DNA of 14,886 bases from Glomus cerebriforme (GCA_003550305.1 QKYT01001262.1:3359-18244); one strand, 5' to 3'. Counted from the first letter of the stretch, positions 1 to 8,667 are shown. The notes: generated from the letters alone by a model not told the origin. Numbers and translations are program-made.

Positions 1-297
1 TTAAATACATAAATAAATACTTTCATCCCAATTCAAAAAAATTAAAGTTGCCAGATATTTGTTGTGTAAATTTATTATTAATTATTTAATAAACAACATT
101 AATTCCTACGCATTAACATAATAATTAAAAAAAAACTATATTTTTTTTAAATAAAGCCTTCTTTATAAGGTTTTTTATAATTATTAATTATTTCCTTGTA
201 AAATTTTGCAGACATAATGAGAAGCGATAAAATTAATCTATATACATATGAAAAAGTATTTTTTTCTAAATTTTAATTTCTTTTAAAATTAAAAAAC
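1..297. other. AT-rich intergenic, no gene seen
   Basis: This stretch is almost entirely A and T, with homopolymer runs and stops in every frame. It could hold a degraded 5' part of the kinase fragment that follows, but no recognisable residues remain. Nothing else is supported. Confidence 0.5.
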
Positions 298-741
298 TTT
301 CAAGAATATCTCTGTGACGATATTTTAAAAGATTTTTTCCATTATGAATTAACTGAACAAGAATTGTTAATCGATGAACTGATATTAAATGAAGAATTAA
401 GAGAGTATTACAAAAGTATGGTTTATTTAAAGGGTGCAAACAATTCAATACTGGTCATGATTGGTGTCAGTTATGTAACGCTAAACGTTTTAACGAAATT
501 TTAAAAATTGGACAAGCAGAAATTCTCGGCTTAATGCAAAAATCAAGTGGGAAAAATTAGAATGGACTGAACATGATAGATTTGAAAATATTGAATAGAT
601 TACAAGGGATGTTTTGGAATGATATATAAAGCAAAATGGGGTAAAGGAATATATCTCACTGGGAAGAGATTTAGTAATAAAACTATTTTAAAAAGTTTAA
701 ATAATTCGAAAGATATAACGTTGGAACTTTTAAACGAGGTA
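298..741 (+). pseudogene. Protein kinase fragment, frameshifted (Rhizophagus-type Cys-motif kinase)
   Basis: A relic of the N-terminal part of a protein kinase, read across several frames. Frame from 298: an acidic stretch with YELTEQELLIDELILNEELR. Shift near 417: YGLFKGCKQFNTGHDWCQLC, with Cys codons at 435, 465 and 474, then NAKRFNEIL. Shift at 506: NWTSRNSRLNAKIKWEKLEW and DRFENIE, ending in TAG at 596. Shift at 604: a glycine-rich loop KGCFGMIYKAKWGKG, then TILKSLNNSKDITLELLNE, where the Lys at 691-693 is at the place of the ATP-anchoring lysine. The order Cys-rich segment, WxEYDRFENIEY-like linker, Gly loop, VALK lysine matches the expanded Rhizophagus kinase family as I know it. The segment between Gly loop and lysine is shortened, and the catalytic loop and C-lobe are absent. 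A GT at 739, after GAG, may be an old intron donor. Non-functional. Confidence 0.82.
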
Positions 742-1364
742 ATGTAATTTTAGATGTTTTCTTCATTCCTATAATATTACTTAGGTCATCAGAAAAATTG
801 TATTTTGCGTAGGATCATTTATTAATATGCAAAGTGAAACTGATTCTGTCTTTCCGCCGCGTGATCAACCAATAAAATTGCAGCATGACGCAATTATGGT
901 TATTTTTGTAGGAAGGATAGGAAGGTAATTTAGGAAAAAGAACATTGGGGAAGGAGAGACTCCATAAGTAAATCATAAATTTTTTTTATAGAACTGAACT
1001 CGTTAGTAGTAATCACGTGATTTATCTCTGAAAGTTTCTGGTTTCTAATATTAAAAATATAAAGTTTAAATAAAGGTTTCTTATTTATTTGAGTATAAAA
1101 TATAAATAATACAAATTTTATAATTTTATATTACATGTTTAATTTATTTCATTTCTTCATATTTTTCATTAAATTAGTAAATATTAAATTACTATTTATT
1201 AATGACTCATGCTTAAAATTATTACGACATATGTAATATAATAAATATAATAAGTATGAGTAATCATATACATCTATTTGTACTATTTATGATTGATGAG
1301 TCAATCGTGAGATTTTGGTATAAAATGTGGCCTTCTTTTTTTTTTTATCTCTCTCACTCTCATC
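742..1364. other. Intergenic region with a TATA-like box and a CACGTG palindrome
   Basis: No coding potential is seen. A 12-bp perfect palindrome AATCACGTGATT lies at 1011-1022. TATAAAA at 1319-1325, followed by a pyrimidine-rich tract, resembles a promoter, but only repeat DNA follows it. CCAATAAAATTGCA at 869-882 recurs on the minus strand at 6301-6314. Just downstream, 884-960 is somewhat richer in purines and GC but has stops in all frames. Confidence 0.4.
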
Positions 1365-1665
1365 GTTTTAATATTTTATTACACTATATATTTTTTATTT
1401 CCCTATTTCACTCCTTCATTTTCCCTTAAGGTCTTAAAAATCTCTCTTTTTTTATATTTTTGAGGGTCTGCGGTCCGCGACCCGGATGTATAATAAAAGT
1501 TTCGGGCTCTACATAAAAAAATCATGGTTATGGTAGAGACGGAGCAGTGCGGAATTGGCTGGAGCACTGTTCGCCATTAAAACATGTTTCTTTTCGTGGC
1601 AAAACATTTACGGAAGTGCACTCTGCTGGAAACCACGCTGGGAAAGGAATGTTCACCGCGAAAGC
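1365..1665 (+). repeat. Dispersed repeat, copy A
   Basis: The first of two direct copies about 460 bp apart; the second is at 1825-2104. Shared blocks in order: an AT-rich lead, CCCTATTTCACTCCTTCAT, TTTCGGGCTCTACA, a block from ATGGTTATGGTAGAGACGG to GCACTGTTCGCCATTAAAAC, TTTCGTGGCAAAACATTTAC, and CTCTGCTGGAAACCAC. This copy has an extra GC-rich segment at about 1462-1490 that copy B lacks. A 62-codon minus-strand reading frame (1528-1716) runs through it but crosses the copy boundary and resembles nothing I know. I treat it as an unclassified repeat, more GC-rich than its surroundings. Confidence 0.75.
1464..1483. repeat. GC-rich quasi-palindrome
   Basis: GGGTC-t-GCGG-t-CCGC-GACCC: nine-base arms (GGGTCGCGG and CCGCGACCC) pair perfectly if one T is bulged and one T is the centre. 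It is the most GC-rich spot in an otherwise AT-dominated window. It lies in the segment present in repeat copy A and missing from copy B. Confidence 0.7.
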
Positions 1666-1816
1666 AACGAACTCTTTCTTTGGCCTGGAAGCCTGTGTTC
1701 GAACGTAATCATACACATTTAATGAAAAGAAATGCTTCTANAACGAACTCTTTCTTTGGCCTGGAAGCCTGTGTTCGAACGTAATCATACACATTTAATG
1801 AAAAGAAATGCTTCTA
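1666..1816 (+). repeat. 75-bp exact tandem duplication joined by one N
   Basis: Bases 1666-1740 and 1742-1816 appear identical, starting AACGAACTCTTTCTTTGGCC and ending GAAAAGAAATGCTTCTA, with a single N at 1741 between them. A perfect repeat meeting at an ambiguous base looks more like an unmerged contig overlap than an old biological duplication. A true recent tandem duplication cannot be excluded. The unit contains GTGTTCGAAC, which loosely resembles a Pol III box B, but no matching box A or terminator supports a gene. Confidence 0.85.
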
Positions 1817-1824
1817 TTAGAATA

Positions 1825-2104
1825 GTTTTAATATTTTATCACACCGTATTTTTTTATTTCCCTATTTCACTCCTTCATCTTCCCTTATTAAGGCCTTAAA
1901 GATCTTTTTTTTATTATATTTTTACAGCAAAAGTTTCGGGCTCTACACAAAAAAAAAATCATGGTTATGGTAGAGACGGAGCAGTGCGGAATTGGTTGGA
2001 GCACTGTTCGCCATTAAAACATGTTTCTTTTCGTGGCAAAACATTTACANAAATGCACTCTGCTGGAAACCACTCTGGGAAAGGAATATTCATCGAGAAA
2101 TGCA
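1825..2104 (+). repeat. Dispersed repeat, copy B
   Basis: Second copy of the repeat at 1365-1665, diverged by scattered substitutions (for example GGCTGG to GGTTGG, CACGCT to CACTCT, GTTCACCG to ATTCATCG) and lacking the GC-rich quasi-palindrome. Contains an N at 2050. Similarity stops near 2104, where copy A runs into the 75-bp duplication and copy B into unrelated sequence. Confidence 0.75.
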
Positions 2105-3413
2105 ATTGTAGACTGTTTATTACTACACCGTTCACGAGAAATATTTGAATGGGATCCTTGACTTATTGTTATTTATCAAAAATGTTACTTTATGAGATAT
2201 TTTTCACCGCTATTATCGTATACATAAACAACGCATAAAGGTTTGAACTTTATAAGAATTTTTATTTATTCAATAGAGATTTATAAATTCGTGTAAATGT
2301 ACAATTATATTATTTGGAAGATCTTAATTTACTTTGGCGTCTCTTTTTTTACAACTCTTTTTTTTTTTTGATAAAAAAAAAATACATTATTTTTTCATAA
2401 GTTTGAAAAACCTTATCTCGTAGTGAAAAATGTCAAACTTACTTTTAGCCGCAGCATTGAGTTCTTGTTACTAAAAATACAGTCATTACATATGATGATT
2501 ATGTTGAAAAAAAATGGTGATTGTGTTTAATATATTATATTGGATCAAAAATCCCTTCATCAATCCCATTTAGTTGGTGGATATCATTATCTCTTGTATC
2601 TGATATTGATATAAATTCAATCTGGTGGTATGCAAATATTCGTTGAAACATTAAATGGTAAAACTATATTACATATCATCAATAATGTATTTTAGTTTGA
2701 AAAGATTACCATTTATGTCACGAGAATCTAAAAATTAATTTTGTCCGGCCTACATAAAACTAAGAAAAAAAAAAATAAATAAAAATAATTAGTAAATTTT
2801 CAAGCAGTATATAATTTAAAATTATAACAAATATTATTCCCGAAATGATTGGGAAATATTATAGAAATAAAATAGAATATATAAACATATCGTATGAAAA
2901 TCTTTATATACTGGTGGAATGATGTATAAAAAACATTTGGAAAATGAAAAGAACAATGTAAAAATAGATAAGAAATTTATTATAAGATAACTTTACAGAA
3001 AGGTTTAAAATCGAAACTATATCGTGACCAAATCCGCAAATCGAAAATTTATGGTTGAAACAATTTGTTCATGATTAGGTTTCGATAGCAGTTTACTGCG
3101 TATTAAGACGATCGTCAAATATTGTATTCGAATTTTTTTTGATGTGCCTCAGATCGCACTAACATCTGTCGCACCTAGAGTTATAATAAAAACTACTGTA
3201 TCTGTTATAGTAAGATTCGAGAAAACAAATAGATTAAAAATGTACGATCATCAATTTAAATATGGCGCAATGAATTAGCCTAAACTAGATTTGGTGAATC
3301 ATTGAAATAATCAGATTTCTTGGCAAAAATTGCGGTTAGGTTTTACCGATTTTTTTAGATTTTTAGAAACTAGACTATAAATATTAGTACAATAATTATT
3401 GACTTAAAAATAT
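2105..3413. other. AT-rich intergenic region, no intact gene
   Basis: Apart from the ubiquitin-like fossil at 2624-2668, all six frames are closed by stops. The part from about 3000 to 3260 is visibly less AT-rich and might be an old exon, but I could not match either strand to a family. Homopolymer A and T runs of 8-11 bases are common elsewhere. Confidence 0.4.
2624..2668 (+). pseudogene. Polyubiquitin-like fossil fragment
   Basis: The + frame reads GGMQIFVETLNGKTI. This matches 13 of 15 positions of the junction between two polyubiquitin units, where the Gly-Gly end of one unit runs into the Met-Gln-Ile-Phe-Val-Lys-Thr-Leu start of the next; the differences are K6 to E and T9 to N. The frame has a stop just upstream (2612) and another soon downstream. 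Following residues IINNV weakly resemble the TIENV segment if about six codons were lost. It is too short to be functional and is probably a retrocopy or duplication remnant. A chance match is possible but unlikely for this specific string. Confidence 0.5.
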
Positions 3414-3555
3414 CACGTGCATTTTACAATTTTCTATTTTCATTGTCATTTTTTCATTTCATTAGTTAGACAATAAACAAAAAATTCATCGTACGTATTT
3501 AGTATCACACGTGCAACAGGTAGTACATATGAATATTATTCTTTAAATATCGAAA
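3414..3555 (+). promoter_or_regulatory. Putative promoter of the first tetraspan gene
   Basis: CACGTG E-boxes lie at 3414-3419 and 3508-3513. A block at 3524-3555 (ACATATG, TATTATT, then TTTAAATATCGAAA) is closely matched at 4898-4929 upstream of the second gene. TTTAAATATC may act as the TATA-like element, about 60 bp before the ATG. The shared sequence implies that the promoter was duplicated with the gene. The second gene has CACATGTG where this one has CACACGTG. Confidence 0.5.
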
Positions 3556-3615
3556 ATATCGAAGAATTTTTATTTTTATTTTTATTTTATTTTATTTTTT
3601 AACAAATATATCACA

Positions 3616-4450
3616 ATGCAAGCTACCTTAAATTCTTATAGAATTTTGATATTTGCGGCTAGTCTTACATGTTTAGCTATAGGTATAATATCTTTTATTA
3701 CACGTTATTAATTTTTTGAATTTGATGATATAATAAATTATATGTTTTTATAGACGCATTTTTTATCAGTGTTGAAGGCCAGTTTGAAACTGATAGTCGC
3801 CTCATATATTATTGCTTTACAGACATTTTTAGTATTGTAATAAATGGTAAGTTATGTACGAATTTGTTATTATAATTTTTTTTTTCTAAAGTTATTATTT
3901 TCAACGACAATAATAAATTAATATATATGTATGATATCAAGGATATTATTTTATTGTTCTCGAAAGAAAATGGGATAAACCACCTACGACATTTGATTGT
4001 ATCATTTATTTGTAAGTTTTTGATAATTATTAATTAATGAACCATTTATAAAATTTCTCATATAATTATTTTTTTTTTCTTTTTGTTAGTCTTGAGTTTC
4101 TTTTTTGGACAATTAGCGGTAAAACTTTATTTATTCTTTTTAATCATTTTTTTCGCTTTATTTATTTTATTTAAATTAACGAAAAATTATTTTACGAAAA
4201 CACTGTAGTTATCATTAAAGCTACTAGTAACCAAATTATATCACCAGGACCTAGTATTCTAATTGTAACGATTGTTTTGGGTGGTATAATTTTACTTTTA
4301 AGTATTATTTTTGCTATATCCCTCTCTTGGTGGGCTGGTAGATTAAGCCAAGCTACAATAATTCCTATCTCAACTCCCTTAAATATTAATAACGCTAATA
4401 ATCCTGGAACTGAAATGAATAATGCCGGATCTGAATTTCTGAGATCATAA
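3616..4450 (+). CDS. Tetraspan (MARVEL-like) membrane protein, copy 1, five exons
   Basis: Spliced gene with exons 3616-3682, 3754-3846, 3942-4011, 4090-4118 and 4209-4450 (TAA at 4448-4450), giving 166 residues. All introns are GT-AG, with phases 1, 1, 2 and 1. Predicted spans: about 10-30 (ILIFAASLTCLAI), 40-58 (FTDIFSIVINGYYFIVL), 69-88 (CIIYFLEFLFWTISVII) and 105-127 (IVTIVLGGIILLLSIIFAIS). Span 4 is followed by LSWWAGRLSQ and a polar Asn-rich C-terminal tail. The basic loop after span 2 (ERKWDKPPT) suggests that it and both termini are cytoplasmic. Length and four-span layout fit MARVEL-type proteins, but I cannot assign the family firmly and know no function. The start is the first ATG of the exon and is shared with the paralogue at 4974-5846 (TLNSYRI follows both). 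Translation without splicing stops at codon 32. Confidence 0.82.
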
Positions 4451-4476
4451 GTTAGGTCAATTTGAATCTTGATTCT

Positions 4477-4482
4477 AATAAA
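4477..4482 (+). terminator. Putative poly(A) signal of tetraspan copy 1
   Basis: AATAAA lies 27 bp after the stop codon. The signal is common by chance in DNA this AT-rich, so only its position supports it. Confidence 0.35.
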
Positions 4483-4879
4483 CATTTTAGATTGATAACG
4501 TAAAATCATTTAGTTAATGGTCATCCTTTTTATCTTTTCATTTACATATAAAATCATTGGATTTATTTAGTTTAATAAAGATATCCATACATTTATCTTA
4601 TTATATACGATGATTTGTCTATTTTAGGTAAATCATTTAGAATTTTGGCGTTGTATTTTTACAAAAATAACAATTTTGTGTCGCTTTGCATAAAAAAAAA
4701 GAGGAATTAAGGTCTAGATGTCCGAAATTTTATTTTATATCAAAATTTTCCGGTTGTTTAAAGAATAAAATAGATAAATACTGTGAAACAACATATCAGC
4801 ACTGGTCTAAATTCATTTTATTGTTCATTGTAATTTTTTTTTCAATAGACAAACAAACAAATAAATCATCACTGTATCA

Positions 4880-4929
4880 CATGTGTTACAAGTTGGAACA
4901 TATGTTTATTATTCTTTTAAATATCGAAA
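4880..4929 (+). promoter_or_regulatory. Putative promoter of the second tetraspan gene
   Basis: TATCACATGTG followed by ACATATG, TATTATT and TTTTAAATATCGAAA repeats the layout at 3504-3555 upstream of the first gene. A further upstream segment (AATAGACAAACAAACAAA) is similar to TTAGACAATAAACAAAAA at 3466-3483. TTTAAATATC is the best TATA-like candidate, 45 bp before the ATG at 4974. Confidence 0.5.
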
Positions 4930-4973
4930 GAATATTTTTTTTTAAAAAAAAAATCAATTTTACAAAATCCATA

Positions 4974-5846
4974 ATGCGAACTACTACCTTAAATTCTTAT
5001 AGAATTAGACTTTTGATATTTGCGTGTAGTTTTGCGTGTTTAACTCTAGGTATAATATCTTAAAGAAGAACAAAGTTATTATTTTTTTTAAAAAAAAAAT
5101 TCGATTAAATATAATTTATTATATATTTTTTTTTATAGACGCATATTTCACCGCATTATTTAATAACGAATTTCCTACAGATGAAGTTCCTGGTCTTTAC
5201 ATATATTATTTGTTTACAGACATTTTTAGTATCGTAATAAATGGTAGGACAAATACGAAATTTCTTAAATTTCTTATTATGAATTTTATTTTTAAAGTGT
5301 TTCCAATGATGACAATAATAAATTATGATTTTAAGGGTATTATATTATTACTATCGAAAGAAGATGGGACATTCCACCTACGAAAATTGAGACTATCATT
5401 TATTTGTAAGGTTTTTTTTAATGAATAACGTGCAAATTTTCTTATATTATACAGTATTTATATATATTTATTTATGTATTTTTGTTTTTTTTTATTATTA
5501 AAGCCTTGAATTTATTTTTTGGATGATTTACGGTAAAGTTTTATTTATTTAATTTTTAAATCATTTTTCTTTAATTTATTATTTAAATTAACGAAAAATT
5601 ATTTAATGACAAACAAATATAGTTACCATTAAAGGTATTAATGTACGATTTTCGGTACAGACTCAAGTAATACAAATTAGTTTGGGTGGTATAATTATAT
5701 TTTTATGTATAGCTTATGCTATAACACTCTCTTGGTGGGCTGGTAGATTAAGTCAAAATCCAATAAATAATGTTGTTAATAATAATACTGTAACCGAAAG
5801 AAACAATGCCGGATCAGAATCCATTCCAAATATTCAAATTAATTAG
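4974..5846 (+). CDS. Tetraspan (MARVEL-like) membrane protein, copy 2, five exons
   Basis: Exons 4974-5049, 5139-5243, 5336-5405, 5504-5532 and 5623-5846 (TAG at 5844-5846) join into 167 residues. Intron phases 1, 1, 2 and 1 are the same as in the upstream copy, and exons 3 and 4 have identical lengths (70 and 29 nt). Shared motifs: TLNSYRI, FTDIFSIVINGYY, ER(K/R)WDxPPT, IIYFLEF(L/I)FW, LGGII, LSWWAGRLSQ and NNAGSE. About half the residues match the first copy by eye. Predicted spans: about 13-32, 46-65, 78-95 and 110-132. The loops after spans 1 and 3 differ most. The third 5' splice site is GTAAGG and the second GTAGGA, the weakest of the set. The open frame extends upstream to 4686 and through intron 1, but conservation with copy 1 begins at this ATG. 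Function unknown; MARVEL-like by layout only. Confidence 0.82.
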
Positions 5847-5887
5847 GATAATTAGGTATAATTGTACAAATTTATCTTTTTATATAA

Positions 5888-5893
5888 AATAAA
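5888..5893 (+). terminator. Putative poly(A) signal of tetraspan copy 2
   Basis: AATAAA lies 42 bp after the stop codon, with further AATAAA copies within the next 30 bp. Placement is plausible, but chance occurrence in this composition is high. Confidence 0.3.
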
Positions 5894-5978
5894 TTTATAA
5901 TAAATTCATATTCAATAAATTCTAATAAGATTAATAAGATTGATAAAATTTATTCAAAAAAAAAAAAATTTTAAAACA

Positions 5979-6003
5979 AAAGCTTGTGATTATACCAAGC
6001 TTT
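5979..6003. repeat. Short inverted repeat downstream of tetraspan copy 2
   Basis: AAAGCTTG and CAAGCTTT form a perfect 8-bp stem around a 9-nt loop. It could be a transcript-end hairpin or the edge of a repeat; nothing decides between these. Confidence 0.55.
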
Positions 6004-6056
6004 GACTTGGGTCACATCAAATGACCGATGGTCATGATAGTCATGTCATTTGGTCA
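6003..6056. repeat. GTCA/TGAC cluster with nested inverted repeats
   Basis: GTCA occurs at 6011, 6031, 6040, 6045 and 6053, and TGAC at 6003 and 6022. CAAATGAC (6018-6025) pairs with GTCATTTG (6045-6052), and TGACC (6022-6026) pairs with GGTCA (6030-6034) inside it. The spot is clearly richer in GC than its flanks. It could be a binding-site array or the end of a small transposon. Confidence 0.6.
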
Positions 6057-6475
6057 TTTTTGATATATGGTGCCGGAAGTCTTAACTAGACAATAAAATT
6101 GTAATACTTGGAACATTTTTAACATTAAAAATAATATGATTTTAAAAAAAATAAACTGGTAATCTTACTCTCCAAGGTGAAATCTATTAAATTACCGGTC
6201 CAATTTTTAAAAAAATGCCTACATAAAAAGTTATAAGCATTTAAACTTCAGTGATTTTCATATTATTTGTCCGAATTTGAAACAAATTTTGTCACGTGAA
6301 TGCAATTTTATTGGCCGAAAATCATCATAATTTGAGCTGAAATTATGATAATTTGATGCCGGCCCGAATTATCATAATCAATTTTTCACAAGAGAAACTA
6401 GTGATCATGAGAAAATTTTTAGATTTTCACATGTAAATGAAAATGTTTTATTTGAATAAACTAACCATTTTTTAA
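6057..6475. other. Non-coding region upstream of the transposase relic, with a 10-bp stem
   Basis: Contains CACGTG (6294-6299) next to TGCAATTTTATTGG (6301-6314). A perfect inverted repeat ATCATAATTT / AAATTATGAT (6324-6333, 6340-6349) follows, with the related ATTATCATAATC after it near 6368. GGCCGAA-type words occur here and again at the right edge of the window (14644-14680). It may contain the 5' end of the DDE element, but I found no clear terminal inverted repeat matching the far end. Confidence 0.45.
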
Positions 6476-8667
6476 ATGCCACGTAAAACAAAAAGAAAAT
6501 TGCAGATTAGCAAAATACCTAGAAAAAAGGATGTTACATATCCAGAGATCAAGCAGAAACTGAGAAAGAGGCTGTTGAAGGTGAAAAATGGACGGATAAT
6601 GAGAATATTGACGAGTGGACAGAGGGTGGAATTGTTGAAGGTCAGATAGAGGATGAGATAAATAATGATTGGATAAAAGAAGATTTAAAAGAGTTTGAGA
6701 AAGTGAGAAAAAAGCTTATTACTGAAGTTTTTTGTTGGCATGAGAAAGCTACAGGCAGTATCAGAGCAGCATACAATGGAACTTCAAGAATCACAGTCTG
6801 GAGGAACACAAAAAAAAGGAAGAGTTAGTGCGTGATGCAAAAGGAATGAGGACTCTTGAGCACTAAAAAATCAACCAGTATGTTCTTACTACAATCATTA
6901 AACCTGCAATTTCCATTCCCATCTCCAGATATACTAGATAAAATAAATCAACAATGCATAGTAACAAAAAATGTAAAAATGAATAAAAATGTTTTTACCT
7001 ATGACTATTTATGCCATCTAAATATACGTAAATATATACAGTTATTATTAAATGGTTAGGGTAAAATGGATGCCAGTAATCAGATTGCACAAACTGTATG
7101 AAATAAAGGTGATTATATTGCAAGATGTATTCAAAAATGGGGAGATCATTTTATAAAAATAGGAGAGATTCTTGTCTATTGTCAAGAGAAATATATGAAA
7201 CTAGAAAGTTTGCTAAATAATGAGGACTTTAAGAAAGAATGTTAACCATGGTTATGACAATAAAAACCAAAGTCATGTACCCTGAAAACCTGAAAGTATA
7301 TATTGAAAAAATGGTATTTTCTAAATTAATAGGCCATATCAAAAAAGATACAATTTCTGAAAAAACATACCAAAACTACATATATTTTAGAAATATAAGT
7401 ATAATGAAAAAAAAGGAGGTTTATTACGATAGGCATAAGTAACCAGATGTAGTAAAATACAGAAAGGAATGGTTAGAAAGGATGTTCAAATATCAAAGAT
7501 TAATGAAAGATTTTGATGGGAATATGATGAATATAGTTTCAGAACCCTAGCTTAAGTTGGGAGAAAAAGAATTAGTTTAGGTGAAACATAATGAATGCCA
7601 TTTTTATGCAAATAATGATTAATGAAGAATCTGAATGAAAGAGGATGAAGATATCTTACATTTAAAGCACTAAGGACACTTTATCATAGTTTCTGTTTTT
7701 CTTTATCCATATTACGAGTTGCTATGATTATCTGATGAACAAATGCAGGAAAATTCACACATTAAAGATAAAGAGACTTTTATTCTTCATTTGGTACAAA
7801 TGGAAGGATATTGGAAATTGGAACATATGCTGGATTAGGTAGGTCAAAAATTCATAGACTTAAAATTAAAGCATGGTTAGGAAATATGATAACAAACCTC
7901 CTTTACAAAAATTAGTTTGTATATCAAACTATTCTAATATTTGAGATATTACATTCTGGTTGTATTAGTGTATTTTGTTTTGACTAAACTATGAATCATA
8001 ATGCAATGGTAGTTGATATACTAATTGTAGTGAGAATGAATTTGAGTTTTAGAGAAGCAATTTAAAATGCGTAATAGTTGGTACATTAATGAAAATGAAG
8101 AGAAACTTGTATATTCAATAGTATTTTTAGACAATTATAAACTAAAAGGAAAGTTGAAGGATATCAAGCAGTACTTACAGATTGTAATCTTTGGCCAGAG
8201 AAGGGTATTCGTTTGATGTGTAAGCAATGTTTTGGAAAACAAGATAATGTTGATCCAGAAAGACTAGATTGTTATGCATGAAGAATAATGTCACTGCAAT
8301 CAGATTTTTATGAACAATGGTCAATATTGAAAGAGGCAATAATTAAAGCATAATATATTTTTAAACATTATCCAAAATTCTATTATGAGTGTAACTTTAT
8401 AGAACAATATTGGGATTTTGCAAATCAGAAAACAAGACGGTTATATAATTATAATTATAATGACTTATTGACATAGGTCCAGAAGTTCTTATTAGTATTC
8501 CTGTAATAACCATTTATAAATTAGCATGCAAATCATGGAAATACATGGATACATATAATAAAGGGTTGAAAAGTAAGATTACTGAGTGGGCTGTTAGCAA
8601 ATATAAGTTACATCATTGGTTACCTGACAATATTGAAAAAATAATAGATGAGTTAGATAATATATAA
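6476..8667 (+). pseudogene. Degenerate DDE transposase-like gene (expanded Rhizophagus repeat family)
   Basis: A near full-length relic running from MPRKTKRKLQISKIPRKK at 6476 to WLPDNIEKIIDELDNI and TAA at 8665-8667. It is broken by many frameshifts and stops. Pieces in order: an acidic N-terminal part (EINNDWIKEDLKEFEKVRKK, IRAAYNGTSRITVWRN); a stretch at 6856-7059 (STKKSTSMFLLQSLN, DYLCHLNIRKYIQLLLNG); 7239-7600 (GHIKKDTISEKTYQNY, KEWLERMFKYQRLMKDFDGN); then the presumed catalytic segments. The first acidic site reads KHNECHFYAN, with Asn at 7590-7592 where family members, as I remember them, have Asp. The second is FCFD followed by a stop (Asp at 7982-7984). The third is ECNFIEQYW (Glu at 8402-8404). 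The three-acid layout and CNFIExxW motif suggest a DDE_3/Tc1-mariner-type nuclease; that assignment is from memory. Dead copy. Confidence 0.8.

Noticed and set aside
266..448. 60-residue minus-strand ORF
   Set aside because: It is antisense to the kinase relic, whose + strand residues are recognisable; the minus translation is low-complexity.
1670..1712. Pol III-like gene (GTGTTCGAAC resembling box B)
   Set aside because: No convincing box A, no cloverleaf and no properly spaced T-run terminator.
1528..1716. 62-residue minus-strand ORF in repeat copy A, and the overlapping 66-residue + ORF
   Set aside because: Both run through the repeat and into the 75-bp duplication, and resemble no family. 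The + frame even crosses the N.
3000..3260. Possible exon in a less AT-rich stretch
   Set aside because: Stops in all frames within 40 codons and no family resemblance on either strand.
4192..4509. 105-residue minus-strand ORF
   Set aside because: Shadow of exon 5 of the first tetraspan gene, whose paralogue confirms the + strand reading.
4686..4973. N-terminal extension of the second tetraspan gene
   Set aside because: The frame is open, but similarity to copy 1 begins at the ATG at 4974. The upstream part aligns with the promoter of copy 1.
5036..5428. 130-residue + ORF
   Set aside because: Reads through introns 1-3 of the second tetraspan gene; the spliced model is supported by the paralogue.
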